A stretch of DNA of 7,551 bases from Planctomicrobium sp. (lineage in GTDB: Bacteria > Planctomycetota > Planctomycetia > Planctomycetales > Planctomycetaceae), in assembly GCA_018659505.1 (NCBI GenBank), contig JABJMI010000175.1:1-7551 (forward strand), read 5' to 3'. Below the pieces are notes generated by a model. That model did no database searches. It saw nothing but the letters and a program-made list of their open reading frames with translations, and was not told the DNA's origin. The position numbers and the translations under genes are program-made. Shown here one piece after another: positions 1 to 6,651 of this stretch; the first letter of the stretch is position 1, and each line of letters starts with the position of its first letter.

Positions 1-24
1 CCTCAAACTACGTTACTTAGATTC

Positions 25-82
25 TTTGGTAGCTTAAAAGAAAAAGGAAATTAACCGCGGAGGCAGGGTGACGCCGAGGAAA
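25..82 (+). repeat. Dispersed intergenic repeat, copy 1
   Basis: The segment starts with TTTGGTAGCT, continues through an A-rich stretch and ends in a core at 54-82 (ACCGCGGAGGCAGGGTGACG then CCGAGGAAA). The same order (TTTGGTAGCT, purine-rich spacer, core) recurs at 4899-4958 with nearly equal spacing, and the core recurs inverted at 5047-5070. It lies downstream of the obg stop codon and codes for nothing visible. I recall similar ACCACAGAG...ACACGGAG strings from planctomycete intergenic DNA, but have not verified that here. This is the most diverged of the three copies. Bases 83-146 show no gene or convincing terminator. Confidence 0.55.
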
Positions 83-146
83 TTTTGTATTGACTGATTA
101 TTTGAGGAGAGGTGCTCATAACGAATTTTAATTGGGGTCACGACTG

Positions 147-1157
147 TTATTGAAATTCGCCGACTCGGTCCATGACTTGGAATTCCTGAATGATTAACTT
201 CACGAGTTCCGCAAGTCCTTCGCCGGTGACTGCCGAGATCTGTAAAACATCTTTGCCGAGGTCTTCGCTGAGCAACTCAGCACAGGCGGCAGCGTCTGGG
301 AGTTCACATTTTGAGACAACAATGATTTCTGGTCGGTCAGCGAGAGTCTCATCATAGAGCGAAATTTCTTTGCGGATTTGATGATAATTCTCAATGGGGT
401 CAGTCTGGTCCATCGGAGCTGGTTCAATGAGATGAACAAATAATCGAGTTCGCTGCACGTGTTTGAGGAACTCATGTCCGAGGCCAATACCCGCATGGGC
501 GCCTTCGATCAGTCCTGGGATATCTGCAATAACAAATTGGTGATCGTAACCAACTCTAACCATACCCAAGTTAGGGTACTTTGTTGTGAACGGATAATCT
601 GCAATCTCAGGATTCGCACGTGACATGCGGCTGAGTAATGTGCTTTTTCCGGCATTTGGTTTCCCGATCAAGCCAACGTCAGCGATGACTTTTAACTCCA
701 GATGGACTTCGCGGGTCTCACCATCTGTGCCTTCTTCAAATTGACGCGGTGCTCGATCGGTGGAAGTCGCGAAATGCTTATTGCCTCGTCCTCCCTTCCC
801 GCATTGAGCAATCAGCAGGCTTTCACCATCCTCCAAGAGTTCCTTGAGAACAAAGCCGTGTTCGCTGTCCTTCACGACAGTTCCAGGAGGAACTAAAACG
901 ATGGCATCCTCCCCGCAACGACCGGTTTTCAATTTGCCTTCGCCGTGCTTTCCTCGCTCTGCCTTCCAATGTCTGTGCCCAACAATATTGGCGAGACTGC
1001 CAAGGTTACGATCAACTCGAATGATCACGCTGCCACCATCACCGCCGTCGCCTCCATCAGGACCACCACGAGGGACGTGTGCTTCCCTGCGGAAGCTCAT
1101 GCAACCATTTCCACCGTCACCGGCCTGACAGACAATTTCTACGCGATCTACAAACAT
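147..1157 (-). CDS. obg: Obg family GTPase (CgtA/ObgE)
   Basis: This is a 336-residue essential-type GTPase of the Obg family, which acts in late 50S ribosome assembly and stress signalling in the cytoplasm. The N-terminal glycine-rich Obg fold covers about residues 1-158 (MFVDRVEIVCQAGDGGNG, GGPDGGDGGDGG, KGGRGNKHFATSTDRAP). The G domain follows: P-loop GKPNAGKS at 165-172, switch I PFTTKYPNLG at 189-198, and DIPG at 212-215. SKCE at 282-285 stands where NKxD is usual, and SAVTGEG begins at 308. There is no long C-terminal OCT-type domain, so this is the short form. I chose the ATG at 1157 because it gives the canonical Obg start; an in-frame TTG at 1217 would add 20 residues unlike the family. 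No Shine-Dalgarno is visible. The usual partners rplU and rpmA are not adjacent. The family call is very secure. Confidence 0.97.
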   Translation of the reverse strand: MFVDRVEIVCQAGDGGNGCMSFRREAHVPRGGPDGGDGGDGGSVIIRVDRNLGSLANIVGHRHWKAERGKHGEGKLKTGRCGEDAIVLVPPGTVVKDSEHGFVLKELLEDGESLLIAQCGKGGRGNKHFATSTDRAPRQFEEGTDGETREVHLELKVIADVGLIGKPNAGKSTLLSRMSRANPEIADYPFTTKYPNLGMVRVGYDHQFVIADIPGLIEGAHAGIGLGHEFLKHVQRTRLFVHLIEPAPMDQTDPIENYHQIRKEISLYDETLADRPEIIVVSKCELPDAAACAELLSEDLGKDVLQISAVTGEGLAELVKLIIQEFQVMDRVGEFQ

Positions 1158-1240
1158 GGAAGCAGCTAATTGAAATATAAACGGAGTCGGATGACAAAAA
1201 CTGTAATCAGAGAACAACTTACGATCATTAAGTGTACAGA

Positions 1241-1246
1241 ATTATG
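1241..1246 (-). promoter_or_regulatory. Possible -10 element for obg
   Basis: On the minus strand these bases read CATAAT, five of six matches to the bacterial -10 consensus, about 85 bases before the obg ATG. No good -35 sits at 17 bases; a GTGACC lies about 20 bases upstream, which is too far for a standard sigma-70 site. This is a weak candidate only. Confidence 0.2.
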
Positions 1247-1320
1247 AGCTGGATGCGAGATAAGACGGTCACGATTTTCCTGCCGTGAAACGATCTCTTT
1301 AAGACTGGGGTTGTACCGTT

Positions 1321-1349
1321 TTGCAACATCCGCTACCAACTAGCATGAT
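1321..1349 (+). promoter_or_regulatory. Possible promoter for the TPR gene
   Basis: TTGCAA at 1321-1326 and CATGAT at 1344-1349 are separated by 17 bases, each matching four of six consensus positions. Transcription from here would give a leader of about 100 bases holding the two inverted repeats at 1377-1412. The support is positional and motif-like only. Confidence 0.22.
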
Positions 1350-1376
1350 ATTGATGCTGTCACGGACAACAGCGAT

Positions 1377-1412
1377 GAGCAAAATTGCTCAATTTCCTGC
1401 TTTTTTGCAGGA
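1377..1412 (+). promoter_or_regulatory. Two adjacent inverted repeats in the TPR gene leader
   Basis: Two perfect short inverted repeats lie side by side. The first is GAGCAA/TTGCTC around a 2-base centre (1377-1390). The second is TCCTGC/GCAGGA around a run of six T (1395-1412). They end 44 bases before the ATG. As RNA they could form two small hairpins; as DNA the first could be an operator. The second is not a terminator in form, because its T run is the loop and does not follow the stem. Function is unknown. Confidence 0.35.
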
Positions 1413-1442
1413 TGAATTCAATTAAGATTTGAAATTTCCTCA

Positions 1443-1449
1443 GGGAGGA
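1443..1449 (+). promoter_or_regulatory. Shine-Dalgarno site fixing the TPR gene start
   Basis: GGGAGGA lies 6 bases before the ATG at 1456. It is the only clear ribosome binding site among the genes here, and it decides in favour of this ATG over the in-frame TTG at 1429, which lies upstream of it. An out-of-frame ATG at 1452 overlaps the spacing region. Confidence 0.75.
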
Positions 1450-1455
1450 TCATGG

Positions 1456-2883
1456 ATGTTTCGGTATTTTTGTGGGGCTTTTCTACTAGTCGCTGTTCTT
1501 TCTACGAACAGCTCTCTCGTTGCTCAAGACGCGCAAGCAGATTTAGAAGCTCTGAAAGAGCAAGCTGATGTCGCTTATCGTCAGAGAGACTTTTCTAAGA
1601 CTATTGATTTATCAAATCAGGTTTTGGCGAAGTCTGCGAACGATCATGTGGCGTTATACCTACGTGGAAGCGCTCGTGTTGAACTAGGGATTATGACTGG
1701 AAAGATTGAATCCCTTCGCCAAGGAATCTCAGATTCTCGCGAGGCGATTCGTCATGAAGGAAAAGGCAAAGCAGAGTATTATCTCCCTTATATCTTTGGG
1801 ATGTCTAACCTCGCTGACATGGAAGGCAAACCAAATCATGCCAAGACAGCGAAGACTGTCGTCGATTCTGTTCTTGAACGAGAAGATCTTACTAACGAAC
1901 AGCGTGCGAATTTGTACTATCAGCGAGCACAAGCTGATATGCGATTAAAGGATGCAGCAGCAGCCGAAGCCGATTTAGACCAAGCGATTCAACTACAGCC
2001 AACACACTTGGCAGCCCATATGTCAAAGGCTGAACTTGCAGCCACGACGAAGACGGCAAGCGAAGCGAACGCTGTCTTTTCGAAAGTGGTTCAGGCATTC
2101 CCTGATAACCCGGTTGTTTACAACAATCGCGGAATGTTTTTACAGTCGCAGGGGAAAGCCGCTGAAGCAGTTGCTGACTTTAATCAGGCAATCAAACTGG
2201 ATGGTCGGTTTATCCCGGCTTACATCAACCGTGGCTTCGCATACATGGAAGCTGGCGACTCGGCGAGTGCTGAAGAGGCGTTGTCTCAGGCGCTCAAAGT
2301 TGATCCCTCGCAAGCAGGTGCCCAAAGTCTGCGAGCGACCGCGCGACTCAATCAGAATAAAGTCGCAGAAGCACTCAGCGACTATAAGAAAGTGGTTGAA
2401 CTCGCTCCTGAGAATCCAATGGCTCATGCCGACTACGGATTCGCACAATTCTTCTCCGGTGATTTCGCTGGATCATTTCAATCCTTAAATCAAGCACTCG
2501 CGCAAGATAGCAGCATGCGTTTTCTGACTCCTTGGAAACTTGCAAGTGCGATTCGAGCAGGATCATACAAACAAGCGGATTATCAAGATTCGATTGCCAA
2601 GCCGGAAGGTTCCCGTGACTGGGTTGATTCACTTGTTCTATTCCAACTTGGTCAAGTCGATGCAGGCACCCTTCTGAAATCGATTCACCCCGATGATCAG
2701 GAAGCACAGAAAGCTCAACTCTGTGAAGGCTATTACTTCATCGGCATGGAGCTACTACGAAGAGACCGCCAGAAAGATGCTATCGGATACTGGAAACAAG
2801 CGACTAAGTCAAAGCTTCCAAAACTATCCGCGTATCGCGGTGCAGTCTTCGCCTTGAAAAACTCTGGCGTGGAAGTTCGCTAG
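1456..2883 (+). CDS. Secreted tetratricopeptide-repeat protein
   Basis: This is a 475-residue protein with an N-terminal signal peptide: a short basic start, then the hydrophobic run FCGAFLLVAVLS, with likely cleavage near SLVA-QD around residue 23-24. There is no lipobox cysteine. The rest is mostly TPR helices. Clear units lie near residues 30-63, 152-185, 186-219, 220-253, 254-287, 288-321 and 322-355. The best is YNNRGMFLQSQGKAAEAVAD, followed by NQAIKLD. A C-terminal block (LCEGYYFIGMELL, then KDAIGYWKQA, about 422-449) resembles the end of NlpI-like TPR proteins. TPRs bind protein partners, so a periplasmic scaffold role is inferred; no catalytic domain is visible. It stands alone, divergent from obg, with its own terminator. 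The specific function cannot be named. Confidence 0.9.
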   Translation: MFRYFCGAFLLVAVLSTNSSLVAQDAQADLEALKEQADVAYRQRDFSKTIDLSNQVLAKSANDHVALYLRGSARVELGIMTGKIESLRQGISDSREAIRHEGKGKAEYYLPYIFGMSNLADMEGKPNHAKTAKTVVDSVLEREDLTNEQRANLYYQRAQADMRLKDAAAAEADLDQAIQLQPTHLAAHMSKAELAATTKTASEANAVFSKVVQAFPDNPVVYNNRGMFLQSQGKAAEAVADFNQAIKLDGRFIPAYINRGFAYMEAGDSASAEEALSQALKVDPSQAGAQSLRATARLNQNKVAEALSDYKKVVELAPENPMAHADYGFAQFFSGDFAGSFQSLNQALAQDSSMRFLTPWKLASAIRAGSYKQADYQDSIAKPEGSRDWVDSLVLFQLGQVDAGTLLKSIHPDDQEAQKAQLCEGYYFIGMELLRRDRQKDAIGYWKQATKSKLPKLSAYRGAVFALKNSGVEVR

Positions 2884-2912
2884 GAATTCGAATTTAGCAA
2901 AGTGGAAATCTG

Positions 2913-2940
2913 AAGAGCCAGCTATTTATAGCTGGCTCTT
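2913..2940 (+). terminator. Rho-independent terminator of the TPR gene, possibly bidirectional
   Basis: A perfect 12-base-pair stem (AAGAGCCAGCTA at 2913-2924, TAGCTGGCTCTT at 2929-2940) closes a 4-base TTTA loop and runs into TTTT at 2939-2942, 30 bases after the TPR stop codon. Read from the other strand the same stem is preserved, but only two T follow it. It could still stop transcription of the small minus-strand gene at 2969-3103 weakly. Confidence 0.88.
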
Positions 2941-2968
2941 TTCCCTTAAAGAGATCTTGGACGTCATA

Positions 2969-3103
2969 CTACTCTGCATGAGATTGCTTGCGATCCTTGA
3001 TATTTTCATGCTGATTAGAAACCAACAGTCCAACTAGAAGCGCGAGAATGCCGGCGTAACAGATAAAATGAACATTGTCGTTCGGATCAAGCTTTGATGA
3101 CAT
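2969..3103 (-). CDS. Small single-span membrane protein, 44 residues (hypothetical)
   Basis: An ATG at 3103 opens a 44-codon frame ending in TAG. The predicted protein begins MSSKLDPNDNVH, has one strongly hydrophobic stretch (FICYAGILALLVGLLVS, about residues 13-29), and ends in a hydrophilic charged tail (NQHENIKDRKQSHAE). This layout of polar head, membrane span and charged tail is unlikely by chance in a frame this short. The gene fills the gap between the TPR terminator and the S4 gene, is divergent from the latter by 76 bases, and faces the hairpin at 2913-2940. No Shine-Dalgarno is visible, as for most genes here. I do not recognise a family, and no function can be assigned. It could be a chance ORF, but the composition argues for a real gene. 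Confidence 0.6.
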   Translation of the reverse strand: MSSKLDPNDNVHFICYAGILALLVGLLVSNQHENIKDRKQSHAE

Positions 3104-3179
3104 ACGAAATTCGCACGGACAGAACATCTTAGCCTTGATTCGTTAAGCAATTGGATTACTGGATGTTACTCAGTAGAAT

Positions 3180-3428
3180 ATGCGTTTTCACACTTTTGGA
3201 ACCATCTCAGTGAATAACAATACTGAAACCGAGCATGTGCGGTTGGATCACTTTTTAAAGCTTTGTGGAGTCGCGGACACTGGTGGGCAAGCAAAGCAGA
3301 TCATTCAATGCGGTGATGTCTCAGTCAACGGAGAAGTAGAAACTCGCCGCCGAAAGAAGCTCATCGTCGGAGATGTTGTGAATGTTGCTGGCGAAGAATT
3401 TGTGATTGATGGCTTGGGTGATGAATAA
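3180..3428 (+). CDS. S4-domain RNA-binding protein (YbcJ/YaaA-like)
   Basis: This 82-residue protein is almost entirely one S4 fold, a small RNA-binding module. After a variable head of about 20 residues come RLDHFLKLCGVADTGGQAKQ (21-40), then CGDVSVNGEVETRRRKKL (44-61) and IVGDVVNVAGEEFVI (62-76). These match the pattern of E. coli YbcJ and B. subtilis YaaA, including the conserved GGQAK, VNGEVETRRRKK and VGDVV elements. Those proteins are about 70 residues, so this one has a slightly longer N-terminus. A GTG at residue 11 is an alternative start. It presumably binds structured RNA, perhaps ribosomal; the target is unknown. The stop lies 14 bases from the convergent stop of the MATE gene. 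No clear promoter or Shine-Dalgarno is visible in the 76-base gap upstream. Confidence 0.9.
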   Translation: MRFHTFGTISVNNNTETEHVRLDHFLKLCGVADTGGQAKQIIQCGDVSVNGEVETRRRKKLIVGDVVNVAGEEFVIDGLGDE

Positions 3429-3442
3429 GTTCTAACTCACCC

Positions 3443-4822
3443 TTAAACCTGGGTGCTCAACCATCTACGTGATGAATACCTCCAGGTTGCGATCACTCCT
3501 CTAACAAACATGTCTGCATTCATACCAACCCAGGCGCCCATCAAACCCATCTTGAGATGGACTCCAAAGTAGTAGCCTAGGGGAACGCGTACGAGGTAAG
3601 TTGTGATGAGCGCGACATACAGTGGGAATTTGGTTTCTCCCGCTCCGCGCGTCGCTGCGAAGAAAACGATTGCAAGAATTAGAGGAATTTGAAAGAGCCC
3701 CACGATGCGAAATGCGGGAATGCCGATCTCTCGGACTGCGAGATCTTCGTGCATCATGGTGTAGATCCACTCTGCCCCCAACGTAAACCACAGTGTAATG
3801 AACACTCCTAAAATGCTGCACTGCAGCGCTGCTTCATAGCCAGCTTTTAATGCTCGCTTACGGTTATCTGCTCCGAGAGATTGCCCCACCATCGTCGCTG
3901 CCGCTGCCCCATAAGCGACTGCCGGTAAATAGGTAATCGCCTCGACTCGTACTCCGATAATGTGAGCGGCAAATGTGGTCGGACCAATCTCGGAAATCAC
4001 ACGCAAGAAGAGCGCATGTCCCACCCACATCACAAAACCTTCAACCGCCGAAGGAATACCAATTGCTAAAATTCGACGAACCGTTTCCCCTCTTAAACGA
4101 AGTTGCTCGATCCTTAAAGACAATCCATTTCGACCTCGCGCGAACAAAAACAGAAAGAAGAGTCCCCCACACACTCGTGCGACCAATGTTCCGTATACAA
4201 TCCCATCGACGCCTAAAGCGGGATTGAATGGAGTTCCGTTCACAAATGCTGTGGAGACAATGACGTTAAGAATACTGATCGATCCAAAAACCAGCATCGG
4301 AGTTTTCATATCTCCACTGCCACGAAACGCAGCTGCGAGAACCAGACTCACACTCGCGAATATCAATCCAAACGCATCGACTCGCAAGTATCGAACTGCG
4401 ATCTCAGCTGCATTCCCCTGCAGTCCCATAAACCGGACCAACCAGGGAGCGAATGGGACAATGAGCGACATGAAGACTAGACCGGACACGATTGAGAGCA
4501 GCACCGAACGATTCGCCACTCGATTTGCCTGAGCATGGTCACCCGCTCCCCAAGCACGTGAAATCAATGCGGTCGTGCCATTGCCGACCACGGCGAACAG
4601 CATGGAAGCGAGCCAACCAACATAAGCAGCGACTCCTACCGCAGCGGTTGCGTCTGTTCTAATATCTGCTGCGAGATGTCCCGCTAGATAGACATCATAA
4701 AAGCCAACAAGAAAGTTGAGAACCTGCTCGCCGAGCACGGGTAATGCAAGAAAGAAAACCGTCTTGCGAAGGTTTCCAGTCAGTAATTCCGGAGACAAGT
4801 TTTTTCGTCCAGGGTGAGCCAT
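3443..4822 (-). CDS. MATE family efflux transporter (NorM-like)
   Basis: This is a 459-residue inner-membrane pump of the multidrug and toxic compound extrusion family, which exports cationic drugs or metabolites using a Na+ or H+ gradient. The length and about 12 hydrophobic spans fit. The two MatE halves are visible. The first runs from about residue 21 (FLALPVLGEQVLNFLVGFYD, AGHL at 47-50, then GNGTTALISRAWGAGDHAQA at 80-99). The second starts near ILAIGIPSAVEGFVMWVGHA and carries AAATMVGQSLGADNRKRA, the matching motif. Asp43 in the first span is at the position of the acidic residue usual in this family. The start ATG follows no Shine-Dalgarno. It lies 217 bases downstream of tctA on the same strand, but a repeat-rich gap intervenes, so co-transcription is doubtful. 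The substrate cannot be predicted. Confidence 0.94.
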   Translation of the reverse strand: MAHPGRKNLSPELLTGNLRKTVFFLALPVLGEQVLNFLVGFYDVYLAGHLAADIRTDATAAVGVAAYVGWLASMLFAVVGNGTTALISRAWGAGDHAQANRVANRSVLLSIVSGLVFMSLIVPFAPWLVRFMGLQGNAAEIAVRYLRVDAFGLIFASVSLVLAAAFRGSGDMKTPMLVFGSISILNVIVSTAFVNGTPFNPALGVDGIVYGTLVARVCGGLFFLFLFARGRNGLSLRIEQLRLRGETVRRILAIGIPSAVEGFVMWVGHALFLRVISEIGPTTFAAHIIGVRVEAITYLPAVAYGAAAATMVGQSLGADNRKRALKAGYEAALQCSILGVFITLWFTLGAEWIYTMMHEDLAVREIGIPAFRIVGLFQIPLILAIVFFAATRGAGETKFPLYVALITTYLVRVPLGYYFGVHLKMGLMGAWVGMNADMFVRGVIATWRYSSRRWLSTQV

Positions 4823-4898
4823 AAACGATGATAGAGCAGCAAGTCAATAATGGGAGCCGTTCAGACAAAGTTCTCGATATTGAATGCCTGAAAGCAAT

Positions 4899-4958
4899 TT
4901 GGTAGCTGAAATTAATGAGAAAGAAATTTACCACGGGGGCACTGAGACACGGAGAAAA
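4899..4958 (+). repeat. Dispersed intergenic repeat, copy 2
   Basis: TTTGGTAGCT at 4899-4908 is followed by a purine-rich stretch and a core at 4930-4958 (ACCACGGGGGCACTGAGACA then CGGAGAAAA). It aligns along its length with copy 1 at 25-82. It sits in the 217-base gap between the MATE gene and tctA and lies opposite in orientation to copy 3, so the two cores could pair in a transcript as a long imperfect stem with a loop of roughly 90 bases. Nothing else recognisable occurs in 4823-5039. Confidence 0.65.
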
Positions 4959-5039
4959 GAATTTACGCAGCGAATCGCAGGATCTTGGAACGAATCCGAG
5001 TAGTAACTAATTCAGAAACTGTCTAAAGAAACAAGAACT

Positions 5040-6605
5040 CTAAATGTCTTCCTCGCCGTGTCTCTGTGGTTCAATACTTTTCTCGCCAGGTTCCTTCGTG
5101 GGTTCTTCGGTGAGTCTGTTTTGTTTCGAGTTAATTGTGGTTCTACGATGACGGACTAATGTGAAGACAAACATGACTACGGCTGCCAAGGTGAGTGAAC
5201 CAGCAATAGGGCGTGTTACAAGCGGAGACCAATTCCCTCCCGTTTGCATGAGCGCTTCCGCAAGATGTTCTTCACCGATGGGGGCAAGTACAAAACCAAT
5301 CACAAAGGGTGCGAGCGGAATCTTCATGCGTTCCATTGCGAAGCCGACAAGACCAAAGCCGAGCATGACCCAGACGTCAAAGAAGCGATTCGCGAGTGCG
5401 TAAGATCCAATGACGCAGAATGTCAAAATAATTGGGATCAGAATTTGGCGGGGAACGCTCGCTAGCTTAGCCAGCCATTGAACTGTCAGCATCATGAAAA
5501 AGAACATGAACAGATTCGCGACAAACATTGTCCCCATGATGGTGTAAACGACTTCGGGGTTTTGCTCGAACAATAGCGGTCCCGGTTGCAAGCCATGGAT
5601 GACCAACGCTCCGAGTAAAATGGCATCAATGACGCTCCCGGGGATTCCCATCGCGATTAGTGGAATCAGTGCTCCTCCGACCGTAGCGTTGTTTGCCGCT
5701 TCGGAAGCGATGATCCCTTCCTCGCTTCCTTTTCCGAATTCGTCAGGAGTTTTTGACGCATTCTTTGCAAGTGAATAGGCAACGACGGATCCGATGTTGG
5801 CACCGATTCCGGGAAGGATTCCTATGAAAGTTCCTGCCAGTGAAGAGCGGATCAGGTTAACACTATTCTCTTTCCACTCATGGAGTTTTAGAAACAGACC
5901 CTGTCTTGAAACTCGAATCGGTGTGAGTGGTTCGTCGATACGCAGGATTTCGTCGATCACTTGATTGACTGCGAACAAGCCAATCAAGACCGGCAACAAC
6001 TTGAAGCCATCATCGAGTTCGTGCATCCCGAATGTGAGTCGTGTCATGCCTGTCGCGGGATTCGTGCCCGGCATTGCGATTAGAATTCCTAGAAAGCCTG
6101 CCAGTAGTCCTCTGGAGAGTGATTCTCCGCTGACTGATGCAATCAATACTAATGCCATGAGCACCAACGCAAAGAATTCCCAGGGACCGAAGGTCATCGA
6201 TAATTCTGCGAGCGGTCCAGAAAGCAATACCAGAAAGAACCAACTTATAAGACCACCTACAAATGACGCACTCACTCCCAGTCCCAAAGCTCTTCCAGGT
6301 CGACCGGACTTTGCCATGGGGTAACCATCGAGAGTAGTCATCATTGACGCGGGTGTGCCGGGGATTCTCAACAGCGTCGCCGTGATCAAGCCACCTGACA
6401 CCGAGCCAACATACATCGAAACCAACAAGATCAGAGCATGTTCTCCCGACATCGTGAATGTCAACGGCAGGGACAAAGCAATCAACATTGAGCCGGTCAA
6501 ACCCGGGATCGCTCCGACCATCACTCCCAATGATGTTCCCAACATCAGTAACCCCAACGCTTGCAGCGTGAAGAGTGTTTCCATTGATGTAAGAACTTCA
6601 TTCAT
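5040..6605 (-). CDS. tctA: Tripartite tricarboxylate transporter large permease TctA
   Basis: This 521-residue protein is the large membrane subunit of a TTT-family secondary transporter, which takes up tricarboxylates or other carboxylates delivered by a periplasmic TctC/Bug protein. TctA hallmarks are clear: LGVMVGAIPGLTGSM (26-40); LLRIPGTPASMMTTLDGYPM (78-97), followed by AKSGRPGRALGLG; FGPWEFFALVLM (139-150); the second inverted-half motif GILPGIGANIGSVVAYSLAK (262-281); and SEAANNATVGGALIPLIAMG (301-320) followed by IPGS. About a dozen hydrophobic spans run to residue 484. The soluble tail after 485 is charged, and its last 14 residues come from repeat copy 3. The ATG at 6605 has no Shine-Dalgarno; Met8 is an alternative start closer to the usual TctA beginning. 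It follows the TctC-TctB gene by 91 bases on the same strand, so the two probably form one operon in the classic C-B-A order. Confidence 0.95.
   Translation of the reverse strand: MNEVLTSMETLFTLQALGLLMLGTSLGVMVGAIPGLTGSMLIALSLPLTFTMSGEHALILLVSMYVGSVSGGLITATLLRIPGTPASMMTTLDGYPMAKSGRPGRALGLGVSASFVGGLISWFFLVLLSGPLAELSMTFGPWEFFALVLMALVLIASVSGESLSRGLLAGFLGILIAMPGTNPATGMTRLTFGMHELDDGFKLLPVLIGLFAVNQVIDEILRIDEPLTPIRVSRQGLFLKLHEWKENSVNLIRSSLAGTFIGILPGIGANIGSVVAYSLAKNASKTPDEFGKGSEEGIIASEAANNATVGGALIPLIAMGIPGSVIDAILLGALVIHGLQPGPLLFEQNPEVVYTIMGTMFVANLFMFFFMMLTVQWLAKLASVPRQILIPIILTFCVIGSYALANRFFDVWVMLGFGLVGFAMERMKIPLAPFVIGFVLAPIGEEHLAEALMQTGGNWSPLVTRPIAGSLTLAAVVMFVFTLVRHRRTTINSKQNRLTEEPTKEPGEKSIEPQRHGEEDI
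5047..5084 (-). repeat. Dispersed repeat copy 3, inside the 3' end of tctA
   Basis: On the minus strand the core ACCACAGAGACACGGCGAGG is preceded by GAGAAAAGTATTGA, matching the GAGAAAGAAATTT that precedes the core of copy 2. It lacks about 8 bases of the middle of the core relative to copies 1 and 2. It is translated as most of EKSIEPQRHGEEDI, the end of TctA, and the TAG stop lies 4 bases beyond it. It is inverted relative to copy 2, 88 bases away. Confidence 0.65.
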
Positions 6606-6613
6606 TGATTAAA

Positions 6614-6641
6614 TTAGGAATAAGGAAATAGGAATTAGAAA
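6614..6641 (+). repeat. Short tandem repeat, four 7-base units
   Basis: Four contiguous units with a 7-base period: TTAGGAA, TAAGGAA, ATAGGAA, TTAGAAA (consensus TWAGGAA). It lies 8 bases upstream of the tctA start codon. On the coding strand it is pyrimidine-rich and replaces the place where a Shine-Dalgarno would be expected. Variation in copy number could alter the leader, but no evidence of that is visible. Confidence 0.5.
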
Positions 6642-6651
6642 GAGTCCGTTT

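Noticed and set aside
90..122. TTGACT at 90-95 as a promoter -35 near the left edge
   Set aside because: No -10 hexamer lies at the proper distance and no gene follows on that strand.
1158..1217. 20-residue N-terminal extension of Obg from a TTG at 1217
   Set aside because: The extension does not resemble the family, and the ATG at 1157 gives the conserved MFVDRVEI start.
1429..1455. TPR protein start at TTG 1429
   Set aside because: The Shine-Dalgarno GGGAGGA at 1443-1449 lies inside this extension and points to the ATG at 1456, which also begins a proper signal peptide.
2036..2488. 150-residue plus-strand frame inside the TPR gene
   Set aside because: It is an out-of-frame shadow of the TPR gene, rich in Arg and Ser with no domain.
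3135..3179. Promoter for the S4 gene using TTGATT or TTGGAT
   Set aside because: Neither has an acceptable -10 at 16-18 bases before the start codon.
3438..3455. Possible terminator between the convergent S4 and MATE genes (CACCC, 8-base loop, GGGTG)
   Set aside because: The stem is only 5 base pairs, has no T run, and overlaps the MATE coding end.
3975..4532. 185-residue open frame on the plus strand
   Set aside because: It is wholly antisense to the well-supported MATE gene and its protein has no recognisable domain; it follows the codon pattern of the opposite strand.
4828..4905. 25-codon plus-strand frame upstream of the MATE gene
   Set aside because: It is too short, has no ribosome binding site or hydrophobic segment, and runs into repeat copy 2.
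5965..6324. 119-residue plus-strand frame
   Set aside because: It is antisense to tctA and has low-complexity composition without a recognisable fold.
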